This document shows, one piece after another, positions 1 to 5,346 of a stretch of 6,760 nt of DNA (position 1 is the first letter of the stretch; each line of letters opens with the position of its first letter). Both the position numbers and the translations under genes were made by a program. Source of the stretch: an uncultured Lachnospiraceae bacterium (GTDB taxonomy: Bacteria; Bacillota; Clostridia; Lachnospirales; Lachnospiraceae); NCBI GenBank assembly GCA_946566415.1, contig CAMNWW010000118.1, positions 1 through 6,760 of the forward strand, in the 5' to 3' direction. The notes beneath the pieces were generated by a model. It saw only the letters and a program-made list of their open reading frames with translations. It searched no databases and was not told the origin of the DNA.

Positions 1-65
1 TTTTTAACAATAGTTCTTATAAATATTATAAATTGTTTATTAAAAAAAACAATATATGAATTGGT

Positions 66-78
66 GTATACCCTATAC
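66..78. repeat. Short inverted repeat GTATA-CCC-TATAC upstream of the promoter
   Basis: Two perfect 5-bp arms (66-70 and 74-78) flank a CCC centre. The element lies about 35 bp upstream of the -10 box, so it could be an activator or repressor half-site pair. It is short, in AT-rich DNA, and may be chance. Confidence 0.25.
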
Positions 79-109
79 GGGATTTAGATAACTAACAATA
101 GTGAGAGTA

Positions 110-118
110 TGTTATAAT
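110..118 (+). promoter_or_regulatory. Extended -10 promoter of the ureohydrolase/YjiH operon
   Basis: The hexamer TATAAT at 113-118 is preceded by TG at 110-111, giving the extended -10 form TGTTATAAT. No good -35 box lies 16-18 bp upstream (the 17-bp position reads AACTAA), which is tolerated by extended -10 promoters. Transcription would start near 125 and give a leader of about 64 nt. It is the only consensus-quality -10 box upstream of the gene. Confidence 0.65.
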
Positions 119-126
119 TATCGCAC

Positions 127-144
127 AACACAATGCATTGTTTT
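127..144. promoter_or_regulatory. Palindromic operator candidate at the transcription start
   Basis: ACAATGCATTGT at 130-141 is a perfect 12-bp palindrome. With one mismatched pair it extends to an 18-bp element, AACACAATGCATTGTTTT. It begins 9 bp after the -10 box, so it covers the expected start site, a classic repressor position. The cognate regulator is unknown and is not encoded in the window. Confidence 0.5.
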
Positions 145-188
145 GAAGTAAGCGAAAATTTAAAACGAGTTTACAGGAGGGTAAAATT

Positions 189-1130
189 ATGGATGTAAAA
201 CAACCAGCAAGTGCATTATCGTCACCAAGATTTTGTAATATGGGCACTTTTATGAGAATGCCGAGACTTGATTCAGCGGAAGGTCTGGATTTCGCGATCG
301 CGGGAGCGCCGTTTGACACAGCAAGTTCATTCCGTTCAGGCTCCCGTTTTGGTCCGGCTGCAATCCGCAGTATTTCCGCTATGATGAAACCGAACAATGT
401 TATTCTTCAGGTCAATATCATGGACAGCTTAAAGGGCGGCGACCTGGGGGACTTCAATGTGACGCCGGGTTATATTCATCCGACCTATGACGCGATCGAG
501 GCAGGGGTAACGGGGATTATCGAGAAAGGCGCGGTTCCGATCATTCTGGGCGGCGATCATTCTATCACTCTGGCAGAGCTTCGTGCAGTGGCGAAAAAGC
601 ACGGTCCCGTGGCTTTGGTTCATTTTGATTCCCACTCAGATTTATGCGACGAGGTATTCGGGCAGAAATACAATCATGGAACACCGTTCCGCCGTGCGCT
701 GGAAGAGAATCTGATCGACGCGTCTCATTCAATCCAGGTAGGAATGCGCGGATCCCTCTATGATCCGAACGAGCATAAGATGGCGGCAGAACTGGGAATG
801 AAGCTGATTCCGGCCCATAAGGTACGTGAGATGGGCATGGATGCTTTGATTCAGACAATCCTGGAAAGAGTCGGAGATACGCCTTGCTTCCTGACATTTG
901 ATATTGATTTTGTTGATCCGGCTTACGCGCCGGGCACCGGTACGCCGGAAGTGGGTGGATTTACCTCTTATGAGTCCCTGAATTTGGTAAGAAGTATTAA
1001 GGATCTGAATTTTATCGGGTTTGATATCGTAGAAGTCCTTCCGGCTTATGATTCCGGCGAGATCACCGCTTATCTTGCGGCGAATATCGTATTTGAATAT
1101 CTTTCAATCCTTGCGGCCAAGAAAAAATAG
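189..1130 (+). CDS. speB: Agmatinase-family ureohydrolase
   Basis: This 313-residue cytoplasmic enzyme belongs to the arginase/agmatinase/formiminoglutamase superfamily, which uses two manganese ions to hydrolyse a guanidino group and release urea; agmatine to putrescine is the usual assignment. The N-terminal signature RSGSRFGPAAIR is at 49-60. All six expected metal ligands are visible: H124 in GGDHS, D147, H149 and D151 in DSHSD, and D238 and D240 in TFDIDFVDP. GTPEVGG follows at 251-257, and length is normal. One oddity is DSHSD where most relatives have DAHxD. The start is supported by AGGAGGG at 175-181 with a 7-nt spacer. The next gene encodes a membrane protein 41 bp downstream, so substrate uptake is a likely link. 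Family is certain, but the substrate is not: guanidinobutyrate, guanidinopropionate, guanidine or formiminoglutamate hydrolases share these motifs. The symbol is therefore provisional. Confidence 0.93.
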   Translation: MDVKQPASALSSPRFCNMGTFMRMPRLDSAEGLDFAIAGAPFDTASSFRSGSRFGPAAIRSISAMMKPNNVILQVNIMDSLKGGDLGDFNVTPGYIHPTYDAIEAGVTGIIEKGAVPIILGGDHSITLAELRAVAKKHGPVALVHFDSHSDLCDEVFGQKYNHGTPFRRALEENLIDASHSIQVGMRGSLYDPNEHKMAAELGMKLIPAHKVREMGMDALIQTILERVGDTPCFLTFDIDFVDPAYAPGTGTPEVGGFTSYESLNLVRSIKDLNFIGFDIVEVLPAYDSGEITAYLAANIVFEYLSILAAKKK

Positions 1131-1171
1131 AAGGAATCATTAGATACCTCGACTCATAAAAGGAGGGAAGA

Positions 1172-2623
1172 ATGGATACAAATGTAAATAAAAAAACGGT
1201 ATATGACAGTGATATGACATCGGCGGAATTAGATGATATCACGTTAGATTCAAGCTTGCGGATGAAGGGTATCCTTAGGTTGATTTTATGTTCGGCAATC
1301 GGTATTTTCGTATTTTTCTGCTCAGTGCCTTATAACGGGAAGTCAGAGATTGTATTCAGTATTGTCTATAATGGATTTGTAAATCTGTTTGGAGATGCAG
1401 TTTACTGGATACTGGCTGTAATCATCGGCGGGAACTTTGCATGCCATATTTATTTTAAATATATCAAAAAAGACGCGGAGTCTGCGTTTGCCGATGTTTA
1501 CAAAAATGACAAGATCGTTCATACTGTGCTCTATGCGCTTGGATTCATATATGTGGTCTGCTATGCATTGTATGTGACGGCAGGAATGGAACTTCCGGAG
1601 ATTATCGTAGGCGACGCGACAGGCGGGAACGTAATACCGCCTATCGTAAAAGGCGTGCTTGGGATCATTCTGGTGGGCGCGGTCTTTATGCCGTTCCTTC
1701 TGAATTACGGAATATTGGAGATTATCGGGGCAATCCTTGAGCCGGTCATGCGTCCTCTTTTCAAGGTTCCTGGAAAAGCGGCCCTGGATGCGACCTCATC
1801 GTTTGTAAGCTCTTCGTCTCTGGGCGTTCTGATCACGAACCGTCTGTGGAAGAAGGGTGTATATACAGAAAAAGAAATGGTTGCGATTATGACTGGATTT
1901 TCTGCGGTCAGTATTGGCTTTGCGTATCTGGTTATCACAACGGCAGGCGTAGGAGATCAGTGGGTGAAGATCTATGCGGTCAGTTTTGTGATGGTGTTCC
2001 TTCTTGAAATAATTATGGTACGTATCCCGCCGATTTCCCGTAAGAAAAATGTTTTCTACAACGGCAGGGAGCAGACGGAGGAAGACCTGAAGGGCGAGGC
2101 GAAGTACAGCGCACAGACGATCCCGCGGGGCATTCAGCGTGCAGTAAAGCGCGGCGCTATCGCGCGCGGCGTGGTGCCGGATGTAACGGCGAGTTTAAAG
2201 GACAGTATACTGGTACTTCCGCAGGTCCTCACGATGCTCTCCGCAGTCGGCGTATCAGCTATGATTCTTGCAGAATATACACCGGTCTTTAAATGGATCG
2301 GTTACATATTCCAGCCGATTTTGATGCTCTGCCAGGTGCCCGACGCAGCGGCGATCGCGCCGTCCATGCCGGTAGGTATCGCGGAAATGTTCCTCCCGGT
2401 ACTTGTCATGAACGGAACGGCGGCGACAGTAACGATCGGGGAGGCGGCGAGGATTTTTGTATGCCTCGTGTCTATGGTGCAGATTATTTTCTTCTCAGAG
2501 ACGGCTACGGTTATGATGGCGACGAAGTCCCCGATCAAGTTCTGGGAAATCGTGGTATGTTTCTTTGAGAGAACGATTATCGCCATCCCGCTTTCGGCAG
2601 TTGCGATCCACCTATTGTTCTGA
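1172..2623 (+). CDS. YjiH-family membrane protein with two nucleoside-recognition (Gate) domains
   Basis: This 483-residue protein has a hydrophilic N-terminus (1-30), then about ten hydrophobic segments in two blocks (roughly 33-285 and 343-483), split by a charged cytoplasmic-looking loop at about 286-342. It matches the YjiH family, whose Gate domains are shared with nucleoside transporters and spore-maturation proteins. The two halves look related: EPVMRPLFKVPGKAA near 190-204 resembles QPILMLCQVPDAAA near 381-394. As I recall, E. coli has this function split into two adjacent small genes, yjiH and yjiG, so this would be the fused form. AGGAGGG at 1161-1167 supports the start. It lies 41 bp after the ureohydrolase with no terminator between, so they are probably co-transcribed. 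A role in moving the ureohydrolase substrate or product is inferred from context only; no substrate is established. Confidence 0.85.
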   Translation: MDTNVNKKTVYDSDMTSAELDDITLDSSLRMKGILRLILCSAIGIFVFFCSVPYNGKSEIVFSIVYNGFVNLFGDAVYWILAVIIGGNFACHIYFKYIKKDAESAFADVYKNDKIVHTVLYALGFIYVVCYALYVTAGMELPEIIVGDATGGNVIPPIVKGVLGIILVGAVFMPFLLNYGILEIIGAILEPVMRPLFKVPGKAALDATSSFVSSSSLGVLITNRLWKKGVYTEKEMVAIMTGFSAVSIGFAYLVITTAGVGDQWVKIYAVSFVMVFLLEIIMVRIPPISRKKNVFYNGREQTEEDLKGEAKYSAQTIPRGIQRAVKRGAIARGVVPDVTASLKDSILVLPQVLTMLSAVGVSAMILAEYTPVFKWIGYIFQPILMLCQVPDAAAIAPSMPVGIAEMFLPVLVMNGTAATVTIGEAARIFVCLVSMVQIIFFSETATVMMATKSPIKFWEIVVCFFERTIIAIPLSAVAIHLLF

Positions 2624-2638
2624 TCATGAACGGTCCTG

Positions 2639-2687
2639 GCCTTCCCGGCATATAGTAAAGTTAGAAAAAGGGAATTTCCGGGAAGGC
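2639..2687 (+). terminator. Stem-loop after the YjiH-family gene, possible transcription end
   Basis: GCCTTCCCGG (2639-2648) and CCGGGAAGGC (2678-2687) are perfect 10-bp GC-rich arms around a 29-nt loop, starting 16 bp after the stop codon. The position suits a terminator or a 3'-end stabilising hairpin. The loop is long and no U-tract follows, so it is not a canonical intrinsic terminator. The half CCGGGAAG recurs at 2859-2866 and could pair with the same left arm. Confidence 0.4.
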
Positions 2688-2919
2688 GGGGAAGCGTTTG
2701 TGCAGAAGGAAAGGTCAGAATCTCCCTGAGATGGCGCCCGGCAGTTACAGGCTGAAATATGACTTAAGTGTGCGTGAAGGAGCCGGGCTGAACCATCGGA
2801 AACGGGAGTGCGGATGGAAATTAAACGGAATGCTGCCGGCAGGCACGAAAGCCGGCGTCCGGGAAGTAAAAAAGCTTAGTGCCTCTGTCTGGGGAAGAAT
2901 ACAGGAAGGGTGGATATGT
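2688..2919. other. Intergenic stretch without a convincing gene
   Basis: This is the left part of a 447-bp gap between the convergent YjiH-family gene and the toxin-antitoxin pair. An open frame from a TTG at 2698 runs to 2973, but its first part has no ribosome binding site and a composition that resembles no protein I know. A perfect 10-bp palindrome, CTGCCGGCAG, lies at 2833-2842, and a GCCGGC repeat at 2835-2840 and 2851-2856 could form a small hairpin. No RNA family could be recognised. Confidence 0.5.
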
Positions 2920-3069
2920 ATGTATATGAGCGGGACCCCGTATGTAGAACCAGAAGATGAAGAGAGGGCATAGGAGCAGACGCTTAAAACATTCTTTAGC
3001 CAGTATATTGACACGTTCATATTCGACGTGGTTAAAAAAGAACGTGTCAATACACTGGAATGGAAAGAG
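2920..3069 (+). pseudogene. Possible gene remnant with an in-frame amber stop
   Basis: An ATG at 2920 is preceded by AGGAAGGG (2903-2910) with a 9-nt spacer, a good initiation signal. It reads MYMSGTPYVEPEDEERA, meets TAG at 2971-2973, and continues in the same frame with a protein-like, amphipathic stretch (EQTLKTFFSQYIDTFIFDVV and on to ITRYL near 3085). The frame then runs antiparallel over the 3' end of the HEPN gene, where it is just a shadow. This fits the 5' end of a gene broken by a stop codon and truncated near the junction with the toxin-antitoxin module. The family is not recognised. Alternatives are a genuine 17-residue peptide or chance. The long inverted repeat at 3000-3058 lies inside it, which weakens a coding reading. 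Confidence 0.3.
3000..3058. repeat. Long inverted repeat (19-bp arms) beside the toxin-antitoxin module
   Basis: The arms CCAGTATATTGACACGTTC (3000-3018) and GAACGTGTCAATACACTGG (3040-3058) are complementary at 18 of 19 positions, with a 21-nt loop. This is far beyond chance. It ends 12 bp past the HEPN stop codon, so on the minus strand it would form a strong 3' hairpin and may end or protect that transcript. No U-tract follows on either strand. A recombination or mobile-element end is the alternative. Confidence 0.7.
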
Positions 3070-3070
3070 A

Positions 3071-3469
3071 TTATAACAAGATATCTTTGTAAAGATGAAT
3101 CAATTCTTTTTCCAATTTTACAAATTGTGGAATATATTCTGTCAAAATACGATTTACTAATATCTTGGCTGCGTTTCCGTCATAAATGTGCGCTGTGTCG
3201 TTTCGCTCCTTTAACATGTTCAGCCAGATATCCCCGTCAAAGAAAGGGTAAACGGCATAAGCCTCCTTTATGACACTTCTTGGAGAACCCGTCGCTGAGC
3301 TTTGGCTACCCTCATAGGTCAATAGTTCTTTCAGTACCTTCCATCCTAATTCAAATTGAATAGAGAATTTATCAATGATGCCACTGATAATGAATTCGTT
3401 ATCTAATTGTTCTTTATCAGCCTGCTCAAGCACACGTAGATTAGAAACATAGTTATCAAATTTCTTCAT
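3071..3469 (-). CDS. hepT: HEPN-domain HepT-like toxin (HI0074 / nucleotidyltransferase substrate-binding family)
   Basis: This 132-residue, mostly alpha-helical cytoplasmic protein resembles HI0074-type partners of minimal nucleotidyltransferases. It carries the HEPN ribonuclease motif RNDTAH (R89 to H94, R-X4-H). The tyrosine two residues on (Y96) completes the R-X4-H-X-Y motif of HepT toxins, where the tyrosine is the residue AMPylated by the antitoxin. The ATG at 3469 is chosen because GGAGGG lies 11 nt upstream, the protein then starts MKKFDNYVSN as relatives do, and it overlaps the upstream gene by 14 bp, suggesting translational coupling. A longer frame to 3520 would add 17 unsupported residues. 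Base composition is visibly AT-richer than the neighbours (17 G+C in 60 at 3361-3420), suggesting transfer. RNase activity is a family inference; some HI0074 members may lack toxicity. Confidence 0.87.
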   Translation of the reverse strand: MKKFDNYVSNLRVLEQADKEQLDNEFIISGIIDKFSIQFELGWKVLKELLTYEGSQSSATGSPRSVIKEAYAVYPFFDGDIWLNMLKERNDTAHIYDGNAAKILVNRILTEYIPQFVKLEKELIHLYKDILL

Positions 3470-3752
3470 ATAAAACGATTCCCTCCGTTTTAATTGATTC
3501 CAGTAACTCTTCCTGTACATTTTTGTCTAAATCGACAATATCATACTTTAGTGGCGTTGAAGTTTCCTCTTCTACATCTAGGGAAAAAAGAGAAATATCT
3601 CCCCCGGATACAGCCAAATCAATGTCACTGGCACGTTTATGGCTTCCTCTGGCTCTGGAACCGAACAGAATCACTTTTTTTACATGGTATCTTTTCGCCA
3701 GGTTACGTATCTCCTCTATAACAATTTCTTTAATTCCTGTTTGACCTATCAT
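3456..3752 (-). CDS. mntA: Minimal nucleotidyltransferase, MntA-like antitoxin
   Basis: This 98-residue protein is a DNA-polymerase-beta-superfamily nucleotidyltransferase (HI0073/MNT type). The signature GS-X10-DXD is complete: G31-S32 in FGSRARGS, then D43 and D45 in SDIDLAV. D71 in KYDIVD is the likely third carboxylate. In studied type VII systems such an enzyme adds AMP to a tyrosine of the HEPN toxin and so neutralises it. Here the toxin gene follows directly, overlapping by 14 bp, with the target tyrosine present. ATG at 3752 has AAGGA 11 nt upstream. A TTG at 3773 with GGGA 5-6 nt upstream is a real alternative adding seven residues. The gene begins 85 bp after argG in the same direction, so read-through from argG is possible, but a separate promoter candidate lies in that gap. 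Confidence 0.87.
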   Translation of the reverse strand: MIGQTGIKEIVIEEIRNLAKRYHVKKVILFGSRARGSHKRASDIDLAVSGGDISLFSLDVEEETSTPLKYDIVDLDKNVQEELLESIKTEGIVLYEEI

Positions 3753-3808
3753 ACGCTTCACTATCCTTAACAACGATTCCCTTTTCGTGCAACTATTCTA
3801 ATAAGTTG

Positions 3809-3817
3809 ATTCTACCA
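3809..3817 (-). promoter_or_regulatory. Candidate extended -10 promoter of the toxin-antitoxin pair
   Basis: On the minus strand TGGTAGAAT gives an extended -10 (TG-n-TAGAAT) in the gap between argG and the nucleotidyltransferase gene, with a weak -35 (ATGATT) at 3832-3837, 17 bp away. A second TAGAAT lies at 3795-3800. The predicted leader is about 50 nt. It is plausible but rests on AT-rich DNA. Confidence 0.35.
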
Positions 3818-3837
3818 TAGATTTGCAAGAAAATCAT

Positions 3838-5067
3838 CTATAAGGAACGATTCTTTTCTATCTCTGCCATCTTTAATGCACGTACATGCAGAGGAAGACC
3901 GAACAGGGTAATGAATCCGCTCGCGTCGTGATGGTCGTATAAATCACCTGTTGTGAAGCTTGCAAGAGACTCACTGTACAGAGAGTATGGAGAGGAAGTT
4001 CCGGCTTTGATGATATTGCCCTTGTAAAGTTTGAATTTAACTTCTCCTGTTACATATTCCTGGGTGGACTCTACAAACGCCTGGATTGCCTCGCGCAGCG
4101 GTGTGAACCATTTTCCCTCATAGACGATCTGCGCCAGCTTGTTGCCCATATCTTTTTTCACTTCCATGGTAGCGCGGTCAAGAATCAGTTCTTCCAATTG
4201 GTCGTGCGCTTCCATTAAAATGGTTCCGCCCGGAGTTTCATAGATCCCACGGGACTTCATGCCGACCACACGGTTTTCCACAATGTCTACGATGCCGATA
4301 CCATGTTTTCCGCCCAGTTCATTCAATTTGCGGATAATATCAGAAACCTTCATAGCCTCGCCGTTGATGGTCTTCGGCACGCCTTTTTCAAATGTCATAG
4401 TCACATATTCCGCTTCGTCGGGAGCTTCCTCCGGAGTGACGGAAAGTGTAAGCAGATGCTTGTAGTCCGGCTCAAGAGTGGGATCCTCTAATTCCAGCCC
4501 TTCATGGCTCATATGCCATAGATTGTGGTCGCGGCTGTAGCTCTGCGCGGTGCTGAACGGAAGCTCAAGGCCATGCTGTCTGCAGTACTCCATCTCATCC
4601 TCGCGGGACTGCATTTTCCACACGTCGGTCATACGCCAGGGAGCGATGATCTTAAGATCCGGCGCCAGAGCCTTGATGCCCAGCTCGAACCGTATCTGAT
4701 CGTTGCCTTTTCCAGTAGCGCCGTGGCAGATCGCTGTGGCGCCCTCTTTTCTTGCTATTTCCACAAGTTTCGCAGCAATACCCGGCCGCGCCATGGACGT
4801 TCCCAGCAGATATTTGTGCTCGTATACAGCGCCCGCCTGTACGCAAGGTATGATATAGTTCTCACAGAAATCGTCAATAATGTCTTCAATATATAACTTA
4901 GAAGCGCCGGAGGCTTTCGCACGTGCTTCCAGATTCTCCAGCTCGTCTTTTTGCCCGCAGTCGATACAGCAGCAGATAACTTCATAATCAAAATTTTCCT
5001 TCAGCCACGGGATGATGGCGGTTGTGTCCAGTCCGCCGGAATAAGCTAAAATCACTTTCTCTTTCAT
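3838..5067 (-). CDS. argG: Argininosuccinate synthase
   Basis: This 409-residue cytoplasmic enzyme joins citrulline and aspartate using ATP, giving argininosuccinate, AMP and pyrophosphate, the penultimate step of arginine synthesis. The N-terminal ATP pyrophosphatase loop AYSGGLDTT is at 8-16. YLLGTSMARP (86-95) and CHGATGKGNDQIRFE (114-128) are the conserved citrulline/aspartate and ATP site segments, and FSTAQSYSRDHNLWHMSHEG follows. Length is typical and complete. AGGAGG upstream of the ATG at 5067 supports the start. A cysteine-rich stretch (C32, C33, C34, C37) follows the second strand. The gene diverges from argC across a region with ArgR-type operators, so arginine repression is expected. 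No argH follows; the downstream genes are the AT-rich toxin-antitoxin pair. Confidence 0.98.
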   Translation of the reverse strand: MKEKVILAYSGGLDTTAIIPWLKENFDYEVICCCIDCGQKDELENLEARAKASGASKLYIEDIIDDFCENYIIPCVQAGAVYEHKYLLGTSMARPGIAAKLVEIARKEGATAICHGATGKGNDQIRFELGIKALAPDLKIIAPWRMTDVWKMQSREDEMEYCRQHGLELPFSTAQSYSRDHNLWHMSHEGLELEDPTLEPDYKHLLTLSVTPEEAPDEAEYVTMTFEKGVPKTINGEAMKVSDIIRKLNELGGKHGIGIVDIVENRVVGMKSRGIYETPGGTILMEAHDQLEELILDRATMEVKKDMGNKLAQIVYEGKWFTPLREAIQAFVESTQEYVTGEVKFKLYKGNIIKAGTSSPYSLYSESLASFTTGDLYDHHDASGFITLFGLPLHVRALKMAEIEKNRSL

Positions 5068-5118
5068 TTGTATACGCCTCCTGAAAATATTATTTCTTCA
5101 TAATCTAAAATGTTCAAA

Positions 5119-5140
5119 TCCTGCCCTGTCCGGGCACAGG
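5119..5140 (-). other. Hairpin at the 5' end of the argG mRNA
   Basis: On the minus strand the sequence reads CCTGTGCCCGGACAGGGCAGG. TGCCC pairs with GGGCA around GGACA, with two further C-G pairs past a TG bulge. The predicted start of the argG transcript (about 5137-5139) falls at its base, so the message would begin with a small stable stem. It may protect the 5' end or be an operator. Confidence 0.4.
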
Positions 5141-5144
5141 AGAT

Positions 5145-5173
5145 ACTATACATGAAAAGTTATAAATATGCAA
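5145..5173 (-). promoter_or_regulatory. argG promoter
   Basis: On the minus strand TTGCAT (5173-5168) and TATAGT (5150-5145) are separated by exactly 17 bp, near the housekeeping sigma consensus. The start site would be about 5138, giving a leader of about 70 nt. The -35 box lies inside an ArgR-like site (5159-5172), so repressor binding would block polymerase. Confidence 0.72.
5159..5172. promoter_or_regulatory. ArgR/AhrC operator-like site over the argG -35 box
   Basis: GTTATAAATATGCA matches 10 of 14 positions of the ARG-box consensus TGAATWWWWATTCA; the right half ATATGCA is the better half. It overlaps the argG -35 element. Its match alone is modest, but position and the neighbouring stronger sites support it. 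Confidence 0.5.
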
Positions 5174-5210
5174 TACAAAAATGAAAAAAGGTTAAAAATC
5201 GTGAAAAAGA

Positions 5211-5224
5211 TGAATTAATATGCA
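5211..5224. promoter_or_regulatory. Strong ArgR/AhrC operator (ARG box)
   Basis: TGAATTAATATGCA matches 13 of 14 positions of TGAATWWWWATTCA, the best site in the region. It sits between the two divergent promoters, about 52 bp from the argG-side site and 93 bp from the argC-side site, each with the same TATGCA half. Confidence 0.7.
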
Positions 5225-5282
5225 CACATAGAGAGCGTATATGGGAAAAATTCATAAAAACAAAAAACGGTGATAACAGAGG

Positions 5283-5311
5283 TTGAATAAAATCTGATAA
5301 GAATGTATAAT
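5283..5311 (+). promoter_or_regulatory. Main argC promoter, covered by two ARG boxes
   Basis: TTGAAT (5283-5288) and a consensus TATAAT (5306-5311) are 17 bp apart. The start would be near 5318, giving a leader of about 138 nt. Both hexamers lie within ARG-box matches, the normal arrangement for arginine-repressed promoters. Confidence 0.7.
5284..5297. promoter_or_regulatory. ArgR/AhrC operator-like site over the argC -35 box
   Basis: TGAATAAAATCTGA matches 11 of 14 consensus positions, with a perfect left half. Its centre is 20 bp from that of the next box (5304-5317), close to the 21-bp spacing of paired ARG boxes that one ArgR hexamer binds. It overlaps the -35 of the proximal argC promoter. 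Confidence 0.55.
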
Positions 5312-5317
5312 TATGCA
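5304..5317. promoter_or_regulatory. ArgR/AhrC operator (ARG box) over the argC -10 box
   Basis: TGTATAATTATGCA matches 12 of 14 consensus positions and is itself a near-perfect palindrome. It contains the -10 hexamer TATAAT at 5306-5311, so repressor and polymerase cannot both bind. Confidence 0.68.
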
Positions 5318-5346
5318 AATACAGTAAAAAAGTAACAGGATAATGC

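Noticed and set aside
66..78. ARG box upstream of the ureohydrolase
   Set aside because: The repeat has an odd-length CCC centre and does not fit TGAATWWWWATTCA.
1..188. Guanidine riboswitch upstream of the ureohydrolase
   Set aside because: No ykkC core, no pair of ACGR-loop hairpins and no guanidine-III pseudoknot could be seen, and the leader is only about 64 nt.
2655..2745. GGGAA, GGGAAGG and GGTCAGAAT-like words resembling parts of a cobalamin riboswitch
   Set aside because: The words are in the wrong spacing, and the GGTG-TCC and CCGCCACTG core segments are missing; no B12-related gene follows.
2698..2919. Longer coding frame from TTG 2698
   Set aside because: No ribosome binding site, no recognisable domain and unconvincing composition; only the part from ATG 2920 has an initiation signal.
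3000..3058. Integron attC site
   Set aside because: The core R'/R'' motifs and the bulge pattern of attC are absent and no integrase is present.
3071..3273. Plus-strand frame continuing over the toxin gene
   Set aside because: It is antiparallel to a well-supported HEPN gene and has low-quality protein sequence, so it is a shadow.
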